Assembly (NCBI RefSeq): GCF_000016665.1 | Contig: NC_009523.1 | Location: 1,116,001-1,180,000, forward strand | Length of the DNA stretch: 64,000 bases | Direction of reading: 5' to 3' | Source of the DNA: Roseiflexus sp. RS-1 | GTDB taxonomy: Bacteria; Chloroflexota; Chloroflexia; Chloroflexales; Roseiflexaceae | In this document: positions 1 to 7,840 of the stretch, in pieces | Position numbering within the stretch: position 1 is the first letter of the stretch | Layout of the letters: each line of letters opens with the position of its first letter | The notes under the pieces: model-generated | The model's input: only the letters and a program-made list of their open reading frames with translations | Database searches by the model: none | Told to the model about the DNA's origin: nothing | Program-made: the position numbers and the translations under genes

Positions 1-206
1 GTACGATTTGGGTATCACAACAAGCCGTACCAGGAAGGCGGGCTGGCGTCCCCCTTTTGTCCGTGTGGGAGAAAGGGGTACGGGTGATGAGGGGCGACAG
101 CGCGCCGAATGCAGAAAGTCGCTAATCTCTCTCAAGAAATCTACGCTTGAGAGGGGGTTCGGAGGGGCGCATCGCAGCGAGCAGCAAGATGGCGAAGAGA
201 CCAGAG
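1..206. other. Gene-poor left edge
   Basis: I see no credible gene here; the short open frames are not supported by codon pattern or homology I recognise. A small hairpin is visible (CTCTCAAG at 129-136 pairing with CTTGAGAG at 146-153). The stretch borders a broken copy of the SUMF1-like gene, so it is probably decayed accessory DNA. Confidence 0.4.
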
Positions 207-284
207 TCGAAGCGATACGGGCAGGGTGCGTCGAGCGATGCCGTCCATCCCCGGACGTTCCCCGCCATATCGAGACATCCCCAG
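207..284 (-). pseudogene. Fragment of an FGE/SUMF1-like gene (decayed duplicate)
   Basis: This 78-base stretch matches 972-1049, inside the intact SUMF1-like gene at 809-1564, at 71 of 78 positions by eye and without gaps. On the minus strand it still encodes the recognisable core WGCLDMAGN...WTASLDAP of the FGE-sulfatase domain, but the frame closes shortly after and the rest of the domain is missing. It lies just downstream (minus strand) of the PIN gene, so the order is intact gene, antitoxin, toxin, fragment. This suggests a former tandem array of SUMF1-like genes with the toxin-antitoxin pair between copies. Confidence 0.75.
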
Positions 285-324
285 CAGGCGCAGGAGGAAT
301 TGGAGCAAGTCGAAGCGGCAGCTC

Positions 325-615
325 TCACCAGATTACCGGTACCAGGCCAGCGCGTATGATGTCCTGATCACAGGTGAGCACACTGTCCACCGGGGTGACG
401 TGGGTCAGCGCTGCACCGACAATCAGGGCATCGTGAATATCGAGTTCCATCGGCATAGCCCTGATGATTTCCAGGTCAATGGTCCGGATTACACATCGTC
501 CATCAGCCTCGATCACGGTGAGAACACGCTCACGTGTTGCGTCCTGTGCACCGAGCCGGCGATCATTCGTCAGGCGCCAGACCAGTGCATGCGTGTCGAG
601 AACATACGTTTTCAC
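325..615 (-). CDS. PIN-domain (VapC-type) toxin, shortened
   Basis: A probable PIN-fold ribonuclease of the VapC type. The N-terminus has the first metal-binding Asp in VLDTHALVWRL (residues 5-15); near the C-terminus are DIHDALIVGAAL and TCDQDI with further acidic residues. At 96 residues it is about 30 shorter than usual PIN toxins: the sequence passes quickly from the first strand to the DLEIIRAMP stretch, so the middle helices with the usual conserved Glu are largely missing. Activity is therefore doubtful. The start is GTG at 613-615, overlapping the stop of the upstream small gene (GTGA), which supports a toxin-antitoxin pair. An internal deletion is the simplest explanation. Confidence 0.7.
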   Translation of the reverse strand: MKTYVLDTHALVWRLTNDRRLGAQDATRERVLTVIEADGRCVIRTIDLEIIRAMPMELDIHDALIVGAALTHVTPVDSVLTCDQDIIRAGLVPVIW

Positions 616-812
616 GGCACGTCCTCAGAAATCCGGTACCTGCCTGCCTGGATCTCCTCAAGGCTGATGTCGAGATCGCCCCACATGCCTTTCAAATCCT
701 TCAACGTGAGGGCGCGGTCCTCAGGCGCAGCAGGCTCTGGCGCCAGAAACGTCACCAGGATCCTGGAGCGATTCCGCACAGGCGGTTTCTCCAACAGCCT
801 GATCTGGATCAC
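612..812 (-). CDS. Putative antitoxin of the PIN toxin
   Basis: A 66-residue acidic-tailed protein placed directly before the PIN gene, as antitoxins usually are. I do not recognise the family; it starts like a beta strand (VIQIRL), then KPPVRNRSRILVTFLAPE, and ends in a helix-prone acidic tail (LKDLKGMWGDLDISLEEIQ). The only reasonable start is GTG at 810-812, overlapping the TGA stop of the SUMF1-like gene (809-811). Its own stop overlaps the GTG start of the toxin. The three genes therefore form a chain with two GTGA junctions and are probably translationally coupled. The antitoxin role is inferred from position and size only. Confidence 0.6.
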   Translation of the reverse strand: MIQIRLLEKPPVRNRSRILVTFLAPEPAAPEDRALTLKDLKGMWGDLDISLEEIQAGRYRISEDVP

Positions 813-1564
813 GACGTCGTACTGAACGCCAGGCGAAATCCGAGGAATTCGTTGCGCACGGTTGGCGCGAGGCGGAAACGGCAGGCGCAGCGCGCGAAGC
901 CGCGTGGGTTGGCGAACGATCCGCCGCGCAGGATGCGTCGTCCGGGGGCGTTCGGATCTTCGCGCCCATCGTCGAAGCGATACGGGTAGGGTGCGTCGAG
1001 CGATGCCGTCCATTCCCAGACGTTCCCTGCCATGTCCAGGCATCCCCAGGGGCTTATGCCAGACGGATAGGCGCCAACCGGCGTGACGACGCCCGGACCA
1101 CCGTCGCGGGTGTTGGCGCGGGTTGGATCCCATTCATCGCCCCACGGAAAGCGCCGCCCATCGCTGCCGCGTGCGGCATACTCCCACTCGGCTTCGGTTG
1201 GCAGGCGGTAGGGTGTTGCCATCAGGTTGCTGAGCCAGCGGCAGAAATGTTGCGCGTCTTCCCAACTCACATCGGTCACCGGGCAGTCGCGCAGGTGGTC
1301 GGGGGGTGTTGCGCCGCGCCAGATGAGTGGCGGACAGGCGCCTGCGTCGGCGACGTAGATGGCGTAGAGTGCGTTGGTGACCGGCGTACCCGCAATGGCG
1401 AACGGCGGGAGGCGGAGGCGATGCTGCGGCGACTCTTCGCGGTACGACTCGCGAGTTCCGCCATAGGTTTTCGCCAGTGCGCCGAGTTCGCGCTCCGGCG
1501 TTCCCATCAGGAATGGCTGCGATGGCGGGAAGACAAAATCGGGCAAGAGATCGGAGAGTTTCAT
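809..1564 (-). CDS. FGE/SUMF1-domain protein lacking the catalytic cysteines
   Basis: A 251-residue protein made almost entirely of a formylglycine-generating-enzyme (FGE-sulfatase, SUMF1) domain. Family landmarks are clear: FLMGTPERE near residue 20, RLPTEAEWEYAARG and FPWGDEW in the middle, GCLDMAGNVWEWT, and RRILRGGSF near the end. True FGEs carry two copper-binding cysteines shortly after RGGS; here that stretch reads RGGSFANPRGFARCACR and the cysteines do not align with them, so sulfatase activation is unlikely. Such proteins often serve as C-type-lectin-like binding domains or non-FGE oxidoreductases. No ribosome binding site is obvious before ATG 1564. The stop overlaps the putative antitoxin start. 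Confidence 0.85.
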   Translation of the reverse strand: MKLSDLLPDFVFPPSQPFLMGTPERELGALAKTYGGTRESYREESPQHRLRLPPFAIAGTPVTNALYAIYVADAGACPPLIWRGATPPDHLRDCPVTDVSWEDAQHFCRWLSNLMATPYRLPTEAEWEYAARGSDGRRFPWGDEWDPTRANTRDGGPGVVTPVGAYPSGISPWGCLDMAGNVWEWTASLDAPYPYRFDDGREDPNAPGRRILRGGSFANPRGFARCACRFRLAPTVRNEFLGFRLAFSTTS

Positions 1565-1622
1565 AGGCGGCGATGGTGAGCGCCTGGGATGCCATAGTGC
1601 ACAGGGCGCAACGGCAGATCGA

Positions 1623-4600
1623 TCACACGATGTTCCAGACGCTGCCGTTTGGTGTTTTGACGATTTCGATCTGCACCGGAAACATATCCTTCAATTCCTG
1701 GATGTGGGTGATCACCAGAACGCGGCGGAAATCGTGCTGCACCGAGATGATCGCCTCGACCAGGCGCTCACGCCCGCGAGCGTCCTGCGATCCGAACCCC
1801 TCGTCGATGATCAGGGTTTCCAGGCGCGCGCCAGCGCGCCGTGCCAGCAACTTCGAGAGCGCGATCCGGATGGCGAAGTCGAGGCGAAACGCCTCGCCGC
1901 CGCTGTAGGCGTCGTACACGCGGGTGCCGAGCGCATCCGCGATTTTGATGTCGAGCGTCTCGGCGACCTCCCCTTTCTTCGTGTCGCGTTGTGTTTCAAA
2001 GGTCAGGTGGAGTTGATTGTCGGTCATACGGCTGAGCAGGCGGTTGGCTTCGCGTTCCAGTTCAGGAAGCGCGGTTTCGATCAGCATCGCCTGGATGCCT
2101 TTCTTGCCGAACGCCTGCGTCAGTTCATCGAACAACCCCTTGCGTTCGAGCAGCGCCTGGCGGTGCGCTTCGGCTTCGGCGAGTGCGCTGGTCGCTTCCT
2201 GTGCGCGGCGCAGATCCGCCTGGCGTTCGCCCAGGTCTTTCTGGCGCGCCATCACCTCATGGTTGAGTTCGTCGAGCCGGGCGGCAGCCTCGGCGCGTGC
2301 GCGCGCGGCTGGCGCCAGGTCGCACAGGCGTTCGTCGAGGGAACGCACCTCTTCCTCGTCGGCGGCGATCTGGGCGTCGAGTTGCCGGAGGCGCTCAGCC
2401 GCGCGCGCGAGTTCGTCGCGGTTTTCGGCAAGCCACTCTTCGGCGCGTTGCAGGCGTATGAGGTCTTCTTCCCAGTGAACCAGAGCCTGGACATCAGCCT
2501 GCGCCTGGTCATACCGCTCGCGGCTGTATCCCAGCGCTGCAATCTGCCGGTCGATGTCCGCAAGCGCGGCGCGCTCGGTGTGCGCGAAATCGCCCTGTGC
2601 GAGTTGGGCGCTCAACGCCGCGACGATCTGCTCCTGTTCGTGCAGCGCAGGGTCTTCGCTGTCGATCTGCTGAATCTCGCGCTGCAACCCGTCAATCTTC
2701 GCCTGCACGCTTGCCTGTTCTCGACTGCGGTCTTCGAGCGCGGCAACCTGGCGTTCGACTGCGGCAATCTCGCGTTCGAGCGCATCGACCGATCCCAGTG
2801 CGTTGATCTCGGCGTCGATGCGCTTCAGTTCCTCGCGCGCCGCCGGTTCGTAATCGTTCTTCAACAGGCGCAGCGCCACATCGTCGTGCAGGCGTTGCGC
2901 CTCGATCTGCTGCTGGCGGCAGACGTCACATTTTGCCAGTTCGCTTTCAAGGCGCGCAATGCGTCCCTGCACGTCGGGGAGGGTGTTGACACGCGCCTCG
3001 ATGGTGCGAATGTCGTTGCGCAGACGTTTGAGGTGCGCTTCCAGGTGATCGGCTTCGCGTTTTGCAGCCGCATACTGCTGGCGCAGCGCCTGACGTTCGC
3101 GTTCGTACTCCGCCTGGATGTGCGCAATGCCATCGTGTCCCAGTTCGCTCTTGCAGAGCGGGCAAACTTTGAGATCGGGACCGAGCAGGCGCAGTTTCTC
3201 GTTGATCTGATCGCCCTGCTTTTTGACCGTTTCGCATTCGGCGCGGATGGCGCCGATCTTTTCGGCAAGGGCGCGCTCGTCGTCGCGCAGAGTATCGAGG
3301 TGGGCGGCTTCCTGTTCGAGGCGTGCCCGTTCCGCAGTCGCTTCGGCGAGTTCGGTGCGCCAGCGCGCTTCGTGCTTCAGTTGCTCCGCCAGCGTGCGGA
3401 GTGTGCGCTTCTGCTCTTCGCGCGTGGCGACCAGCGAGTCGTGTTTCAGTTTGATGTCGCTCTCCAGTTCGGTGCGGCGCCGCAACAGTTCGTTGACGCG
3501 CCGCAGACGTTCGGTCAGCGTGGCGCGACGGGTGCGGGCAGCGGAGAGCGCTTCTGCAATCGGGGGATGTTCTGCAAGTTGGGCAGCGAGGCGCTGAAGT
3601 TCCGCTGCCAGTTTCGGGCGACGGGCGGCGCGTTCGCGGAGGGTCTGAACCTGCGTTTCGGCAACGCGCAGATCGGAGCGGATGGCGTGTTCTGCATTGG
3701 CGAGCGCCTGCGCAAGCGCCGCGCGACGGCTCTGCAGATGGTCATACTCGTCGCGCAGGGCGGCGAGGCGATCACACTCCGCTTTGGCGGCGCGTAGCAG
3801 GCGAATGCCCTCCTCGATCTCGGCGCGACGCGCAATCCAGGACTCGGCGCGCTTTTGGGTTTCCATCTGCCGATCCAGCCATTGCGCCTGATCCTCGCGT
3901 TCCCTGCGGCGTCGCTGAGTCTGGGTGTGGAGATTGTCACGGATGGTACGGACCTGTTCGAGTTTCTGCACGCTGGCAGTCGCCTCTTCGAGCGCCAGTC
4001 GCGCCGCTTCGACACGCTTCATCGCATCGGCGACACGCTCTTCAGCAGTGTGCACCTCTTCCACCAGCAGGTCATAGCGTTCCGCCTGCCGGCGCAGTTC
4101 ACCGATCTGTCCTTCGAGACCGCGAATCTGTCCTTCAGTGCTGCGCGCACGCTCTTTCGCCCGACCTTCCAGTTCCTCGTAGATGCTCAAACCGAGAATG
4201 TCCGCCAGCACCTGCTTGCGCTTTGCCGGCTCTTTGCGGGTAAACTCATCGGCGCGCCCCTGACGGAGGTAGGCGGAGTTGGCGAACATCTCGTAATCCA
4301 TCCGCAACGTGCGGATGATCAACTGCTGCGTTTCACGAATGCCGCCGGGAGTGAGCGAGCGCCATTCGTTCCCATCGCGCACCTGGAAATCGAGCTGGCT
4401 CTGACCGCCGCGCTTCCCGCGAATGCGACGCCGGATGACCCGGTAATCCTGCCCATCGAGGGTGAACTCCAGTTCCACCATCATCTCAGTAGCGCCAAGC
4501 GCCACCAGGTCATCATCGCTCTTCAGGCGCGCCTCGCCCCACAGCGCCCATGTGATGGCGTCGAGCAGCGCCGATTTGCCGGCGCCATTTTCGCCTGCCA

Positions 4601-4691
4601 GGCACGCAATCGACATGCCATCGAACTCGAGCGGCGGCAGTCCTTCGCGGTAACACATAAAGTTTTGCAGTGCCAGTTTGCGCGGGATCAT
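1623..4691 (-). CDS. sbcC: SbcC/Rad50-type SMC-like exonuclease ATPase
   Basis: The large subunit of the SbcCD/Mre11-Rad50 complex, which binds and bridges DNA ends and drives the nuclease partner. The 1022-residue protein has an N-terminal ATPase half with Walker A GENGAGKS (residues 33-40), two long coiled-coil arms, a zinc hook CPLC (Cys510 and Cys513) almost exactly in the middle, and a C-terminal half with the signature YSGGEAFRLDFAIR and Walker B LIIDEGFGSQD. I chose ATG 4691 (MIPRKLALQNF) because Rad50/SbcC proteins start right before this strand; the longer frame to 4757 adds unconserved residues. The expected nuclease partner sbcD/mre11 is not next to it in this window. Confidence 0.95.
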   Translation of the reverse strand: MIPRKLALQNFMCYREGLPPLEFDGMSIACLAGENGAGKSALLDAITWALWGEARLKSDDDLVALGATEMMVELEFTLDGQDYRVIRRRIRGKRGGQSQLDFQVRDGNEWRSLTPGGIRETQQLIIRTLRMDYEMFANSAYLRQGRADEFTRKEPAKRKQVLADILGLSIYEELEGRAKERARSTEGQIRGLEGQIGELRRQAERYDLLVEEVHTAEERVADAMKRVEAARLALEEATASVQKLEQVRTIRDNLHTQTQRRRREREDQAQWLDRQMETQKRAESWIARRAEIEEGIRLLRAAKAECDRLAALRDEYDHLQSRRAALAQALANAEHAIRSDLRVAETQVQTLRERAARRPKLAAELQRLAAQLAEHPPIAEALSAARTRRATLTERLRRVNELLRRRTELESDIKLKHDSLVATREEQKRTLRTLAEQLKHEARWRTELAEATAERARLEQEAAHLDTLRDDERALAEKIGAIRAECETVKKQGDQINEKLRLLGPDLKVCPLCKSELGHDGIAHIQAEYERERQALRQQYAAAKREADHLEAHLKRLRNDIRTIEARVNTLPDVQGRIARLESELAKCDVCRQQQIEAQRLHDDVALRLLKNDYEPAAREELKRIDAEINALGSVDALEREIAAVERQVAALEDRSREQASVQAKIDGLQREIQQIDSEDPALHEQEQIVAALSAQLAQGDFAHTERAALADIDRQIAALGYSRERYDQAQADVQALVHWEEDLIRLQRAEEWLAENRDELARAAERLRQLDAQIAADEEEVRSLDERLCDLAPAARARAEAAARLDELNHEVMARQKDLGERQADLRRAQEATSALAEAEAHRQALLERKGLFDELTQAFGKKGIQAMLIETALPELEREANRLLSRMTDNQLHLTFETQRDTKKGEVAETLDIKIADALGTRVYDAYSGGEAFRLDFAIRIALSKLLARRAGARLETLIIDEGFGSQDARGRERLVEAIISVQHDFRRVLVITHIQELKDMFPVQIEIVKTPNGSVWNIV

Positions 4692-4770
4692 AGCCGTTTC
4701 ACCCTGTTGTCGAACAGATGCGCGTACCAGTGTAGCCGAGGTCGGCGGTTGATGCAAGAGTGCATCGCGA

Positions 4771-5931
4771 TCAGACGTTCAGTCGCTGAATCTGCCGGGC
4801 AATGGCAAGCACTTCCTGACGGTCGGGTGATCGGATGAGGTATGCATACGCGCCCATTGCTCGATGAAAGAGGTCGGGCATCGGTTGATGATGGACGATG
4901 CGATCACCGAACCGCGCCATGATCTCGGCGTGCGTGAGCGCATACGGTCGCAGGGGTTTGCGTCCGGCGTAGCACACGTGGTATGGGCGCTCCGGCGGCG
5001 CCTGCCAGGGTTGATGGAGCGCCACGTGCGCCCAGGCGTCGTAGAGGTCAATGTTGCTGGCATAGTTGAACATATCGATGCTCAGACCACCCGGCGGTCG
5101 CAGGTTGACCTCGAGCGCCACCAGTCGCCCTTCGGGAGTGCGGAAGAACTCAAAGTGAAAGAAACGTTCGCGCACGTCGAAGAGCGCCAGGATGCGCCGA
5201 CCAGCCTGCTCGAGATCGGGAGGGATGTGCCGTTCGGTGAGGTAGAAAATGTCATCATCGTTGATGACGATCTCCATCACACCGTCGCTATACTGCATCG
5301 ACGTGAAGAAGACCGGTTCGCCATACCGATCCGTCAGTCCGTCGAATGTCTGAATGACGCCGTGGACATACTCTTCGAGCAGATACCCCTCCGGCTTGCT
5401 CATCAGAAACGCCTCGAGTTCGGCGTCGTTGACGATTTTGAAGGTATGGTTCGCCCCAACGCCGATGTCCGGTTTGGCAACGACCGGATACCCCACCGAG
5501 GCGACGAAGGCGCGCGCACGGGCTGGCGAGTCGACCAGAATCCCGCGCGCGACATCCACCTGGGCGCGGGTAAAGAGGCGTTTCATCTCCGATTTACGCT
5601 TCATACGCGGTAGATCGGCGATCTTCGGTCCTTCGATATTGAAATCGGTGCGCAGGTGCGCCTCGGTTTCCAGCCAGTATTCGTTGAGCGAGTCGATGCG
5701 CTGGATTTTGCCGTAGCGGTGGGTAAAATAGCCGAGGGCGCGCAGCACTTCATCGTAGTTGTGCAGATCCGATACGCGGTAATACTCGGTCAGGGCTGCG
5801 CGCAGATCGGGGTGCAACAGTTCGTATGGCTCGTCGGCAATGCCGAGTACATTCGCTCCCAGGTTGCGCAGGCGGACGCAGAACAGACGCCAGTTTGGCG
5901 GAAAGTGCGGCGAGAGAAAGACAACGTTCAT
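4771..5931 (-). CDS. ATP-grasp family carboxylate-amine/thiol ligase-like protein
   Basis: A 386-residue ATP-grasp enzyme. An N-terminal Rossmann-like region (NVVFLSPHFPPNWRLFC) is followed by the ATP-grasp domain with GYPVVAKPDIGVGANHT (strand with the ATP-binding lysine), the adenine-contacting LLEEYVHG, and the metal-binding FHFEFF and ALEVNLRPPGG near residue 270-285. It resembles carbamoyl-phosphate-synthase-like and D-alanine-ligase-like proteins that join a carboxylate to an amine, but I cannot name the substrate. It lies 80 bases upstream of sbcC on the same strand and starts at ATG 5929-5931. Co-transcription with sbcC is possible, but a functional link is not evident. Confidence 0.8.
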   Translation of the reverse strand: MNVVFLSPHFPPNWRLFCVRLRNLGANVLGIADEPYELLHPDLRAALTEYYRVSDLHNYDEVLRALGYFTHRYGKIQRIDSLNEYWLETEAHLRTDFNIEGPKIADLPRMKRKSEMKRLFTRAQVDVARGILVDSPARARAFVASVGYPVVAKPDIGVGANHTFKIVNDAELEAFLMSKPEGYLLEEYVHGVIQTFDGLTDRYGEPVFFTSMQYSDGVMEIVINDDDIFYLTERHIPPDLEQAGRRILALFDVRERFFHFEFFRTPEGRLVALEVNLRPPGGLSIDMFNYASNIDLYDAWAHVALHQPWQAPPERPYHVCYAGRKPLRPYALTHAEIMARFGDRIVHHQPMPDLFHRAMGAYAYLIRSPDRQEVLAIARQIQRLNV

Positions 5932-6165
5932 GGTTCACTTCAGAAATGCTGACACAGGTACTGCCCGCCTGTGAAGGCGCCGCAGTGAAGACATCGCGCT
6001 GCCAGAGCGGCGGCGCCAGAAACATCGCTACAGAGAGACACGTCTCGAAGCAGGGTGCATGATAGCAGAAGATCGGCGATGCGGGTACGGCTCCTGCAAC
6101 TATGAGAGACCCAAAAGAGTGGCTGCGAGATGTTCTGACGGCTATCGCAGCCAGCGCTACAAGAC

Positions 6166-7416
6166 CTACCACCCCAGACAGGCGCTGATCGTTTCAACGG
6201 CGCGCGTCACGCCCTGTTCGGCGCGGATCAGGCGCCCAAGCGCGGCGGCGCGCACCCGGATCGCGTCGTCTGTTGCGGCGACAAGCGCTGATGCCAGGCG
6301 GTCTGGCGTTGCGCGGCGACGTGGCAGCGGTGGCGGTCCTGCTCCCAGTGCGGCGACACGCCTCCCCCAGAAAAACTGGTCGATGCCGACCGGTATCGTT
6401 ACGGTTGGGACACCGGCGCGCAAACTGGCGGCGGTCGCGCCAGCGCCGCCGTGGTGGACGGCGACGGCGACGTGCGGGAAGAGCAGATGGTGCGGCACAT
6501 ACGGCACAACCAGGATGTCGCGGCGACCGGTTACCAGGCGCACTGCTTCTGGTGCGCCAATCAGAATGCCACGCCGTTGTGCCAGGGTCAGCGCCGTTAT
6601 CGCCAGAACAGCGTCGTCATGCGGTCGCCGCCCGCTCATGCTGCCAAAACCGATAGCAACTGGCGGATCGCCATTCGTCAGGAAGTCGGCAATTTCAGAC
6701 GACAGGCGTTCGTTGGGATCGTCGAGAAACCAGTAGCCGGCAACGGTATGGTGCGGTGACCAGTCATCGGGCGTCGGCACAACGTTGGGACTGAAGCCGT
6801 AGATGAACGGTGCGCGCGACTGCCGCGCCTGCGCGAAGGGGTCGAGCGGCGCGTGGCGCGGACCGGGCGCGCGCAATTGCCATCGGCGCAGCACAGTGCG
6901 CCACGGGAGCCACGTGGTCAGTTCGACGATGGAATAACTCAGGCGCGCCAGACGATGGTGTATGGGCAACAGTGGCGACGAAAAGCGTGCAGTGGACGTG
7001 ATCGGTTGCAGCGGCGCCCAGATGCACGGCAGTTCGAGTGCGGTGGCGATCAGTTGCCCCCAGCAACTTGCCAGCGACACGATCAACGCATCACTTTCGC
7101 GGCACGCTTCGGTTGCCGAATCGATCATGCGCGCATACACTGCCTGTGCCCGGCAAATGTACCGCAGCGTCGCAGCAGCGCCGCGCAGCGCCCCCCGATC
7201 GAGAGTCAGCGCCGCATCGTCGGAGCGGAGCAGATCGCTGGGATTGCCTTCGACGCACCTCCACAGCAGACCGTGCGCCTGAGCGAGTGGCGCATAGTGC
7301 GCGTGAGTCGCCACTCGAACGACATAACCGGCGTTACGCAACCCGACGCCGAGCGCAACCAGCGGTCGGACATCGCCCAGCGTCCCGCTCACCAGGAGCG
7401 TGATCGTCCGGCGCAT
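6166..7416 (-). CDS. GT1 family glycosyltransferase (UGT/MGT-like)
   Basis: A 416-residue GT-B fold glycosyltransferase of the nucleotide-sugar GT1 family, related to sterol, macrolide and carotenoid glucosyltransferases. The N-terminus has the typical acceptor-domain loop SGTLGDVRPLVALGVGLRNAG; the C-terminal donor domain has the UGT signature VHHGGAGATAASLRAG followed by VPTVTIPVGIDQFFWGRRV. Filamentous phototrophs glycosylate carotenoids and lipids, so an acceptor of this kind is plausible, but that is inference. The start ATG 7416 has AAGGGCG upstream, and the gene lies 9 bases after yggX on the same strand, so the two are likely co-transcribed. Confidence 0.85.
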   Translation of the reverse strand: MRRTITLLVSGTLGDVRPLVALGVGLRNAGYVVRVATHAHYAPLAQAHGLLWRCVEGNPSDLLRSDDAALTLDRGALRGAAATLRYICRAQAVYARMIDSATEACRESDALIVSLASCWGQLIATALELPCIWAPLQPITSTARFSSPLLPIHHRLARLSYSIVELTTWLPWRTVLRRWQLRAPGPRHAPLDPFAQARQSRAPFIYGFSPNVVPTPDDWSPHHTVAGYWFLDDPNERLSSEIADFLTNGDPPVAIGFGSMSGRRPHDDAVLAITALTLAQRRGILIGAPEAVRLVTGRRDILVVPYVPHHLLFPHVAVAVHHGGAGATAASLRAGVPTVTIPVGIDQFFWGRRVAALGAGPPPLPRRRATPDRLASALVAATDDAIRVRAAALGRLIRAEQGVTRAVETISACLGW

Positions 7417-7425
7417 ATCGCGCCC

Positions 7426-7713
7426 TTATTCCTCATTCGTCGGTTCAGGCGTCCAGCCTTCGGGTTTCGCTTCGCCTTCGCCAAAGAAGAAGATTTCCGC
7501 CTGCTGCATCATCAACTCAGTTGCACGGGGATCGACCATGCTCAACCCATAGTGGTTGATAATCAACAATGCCTGATCCATCCACATATTCCATGCCTGT
7601 TGCGACACATTTTCGTAAATGCGCTTTCCCAGCTCACCGGGATAGGGAGGGCGGGGCAAACCTGGCAGTTCACGCCCGAGTTTGACGCATTTGACCATTC
7701 GTGGTGCGCTCAT
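7426..7713 (-). CDS. yggX: YggX-like Fe(II)-trafficking / oxidative damage protection protein
   Basis: A 95-residue protein matching the YggX family, which protects iron-sulfur proteins and helps traffic Fe(II) in proteobacteria. Diagnostic are a Cys near the N-terminus (VKCVKLGRE), the block PPYPGELGKRIYENVSQQAW around residues 22-41, the helix LLIINHYGLSMVDP, and the final EGWTPEP. The length equals that of the Escherichia coli protein plus a short tail. Most described members are proteobacterial, so presence here may reflect transfer, which I cannot test. It is divergent from the alanine-dehydrogenase-like gene across a 127-base gap that holds a 14-base palindrome. Confidence 0.9.
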   Translation of the reverse strand: MSAPRMVKCVKLGRELPGLPRPPYPGELGKRIYENVSQQAWNMWMDQALLIINHYGLSMVDPRATELMMQQAEIFFFGEGEAKPEGWTPEPTNEE

Positions 7714-7764
7714 GATTGTCTCCAGTTGGCAAATCGTTACGACGCGTAATTCACCTTTCTCTGC

Positions 7765-7778
7765 GGTAGTATACTACC
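7765..7778. promoter_or_regulatory. Perfect 14-base palindrome in a divergent promoter
   Basis: GGTAGTATACTACC is a perfect inverted repeat with a TATA-containing centre, midway between divergent yggX and the alanine-dehydrogenase-like gene. Its place and symmetry fit a dimeric regulator site overlapping a -10 element. The regulator is unknown. Confidence 0.45.
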
Positions 7779-7840
7779 ACATGGTATGCTCACCCACACG
7801 GTGGTGAAATCCGGGTGAAGGAGCGGTTGGAGAGAACATC

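Noticed and set aside
1704-3797. Long plus-strand open frame (697 codons) antisense to sbcC
   Set aside because: It is a mirror of the GC-rich codon pattern of sbcC on the other strand, which has Walker motifs and a zinc hook; it has no domain or ribosome site.
4692-5931. A nuclease partner sbcD/mre11 adjacent to sbcC
   Set aside because: The upstream gene is an ATP-grasp enzyme with no phosphoesterase motifs; no Mre11-type gene is in the window.
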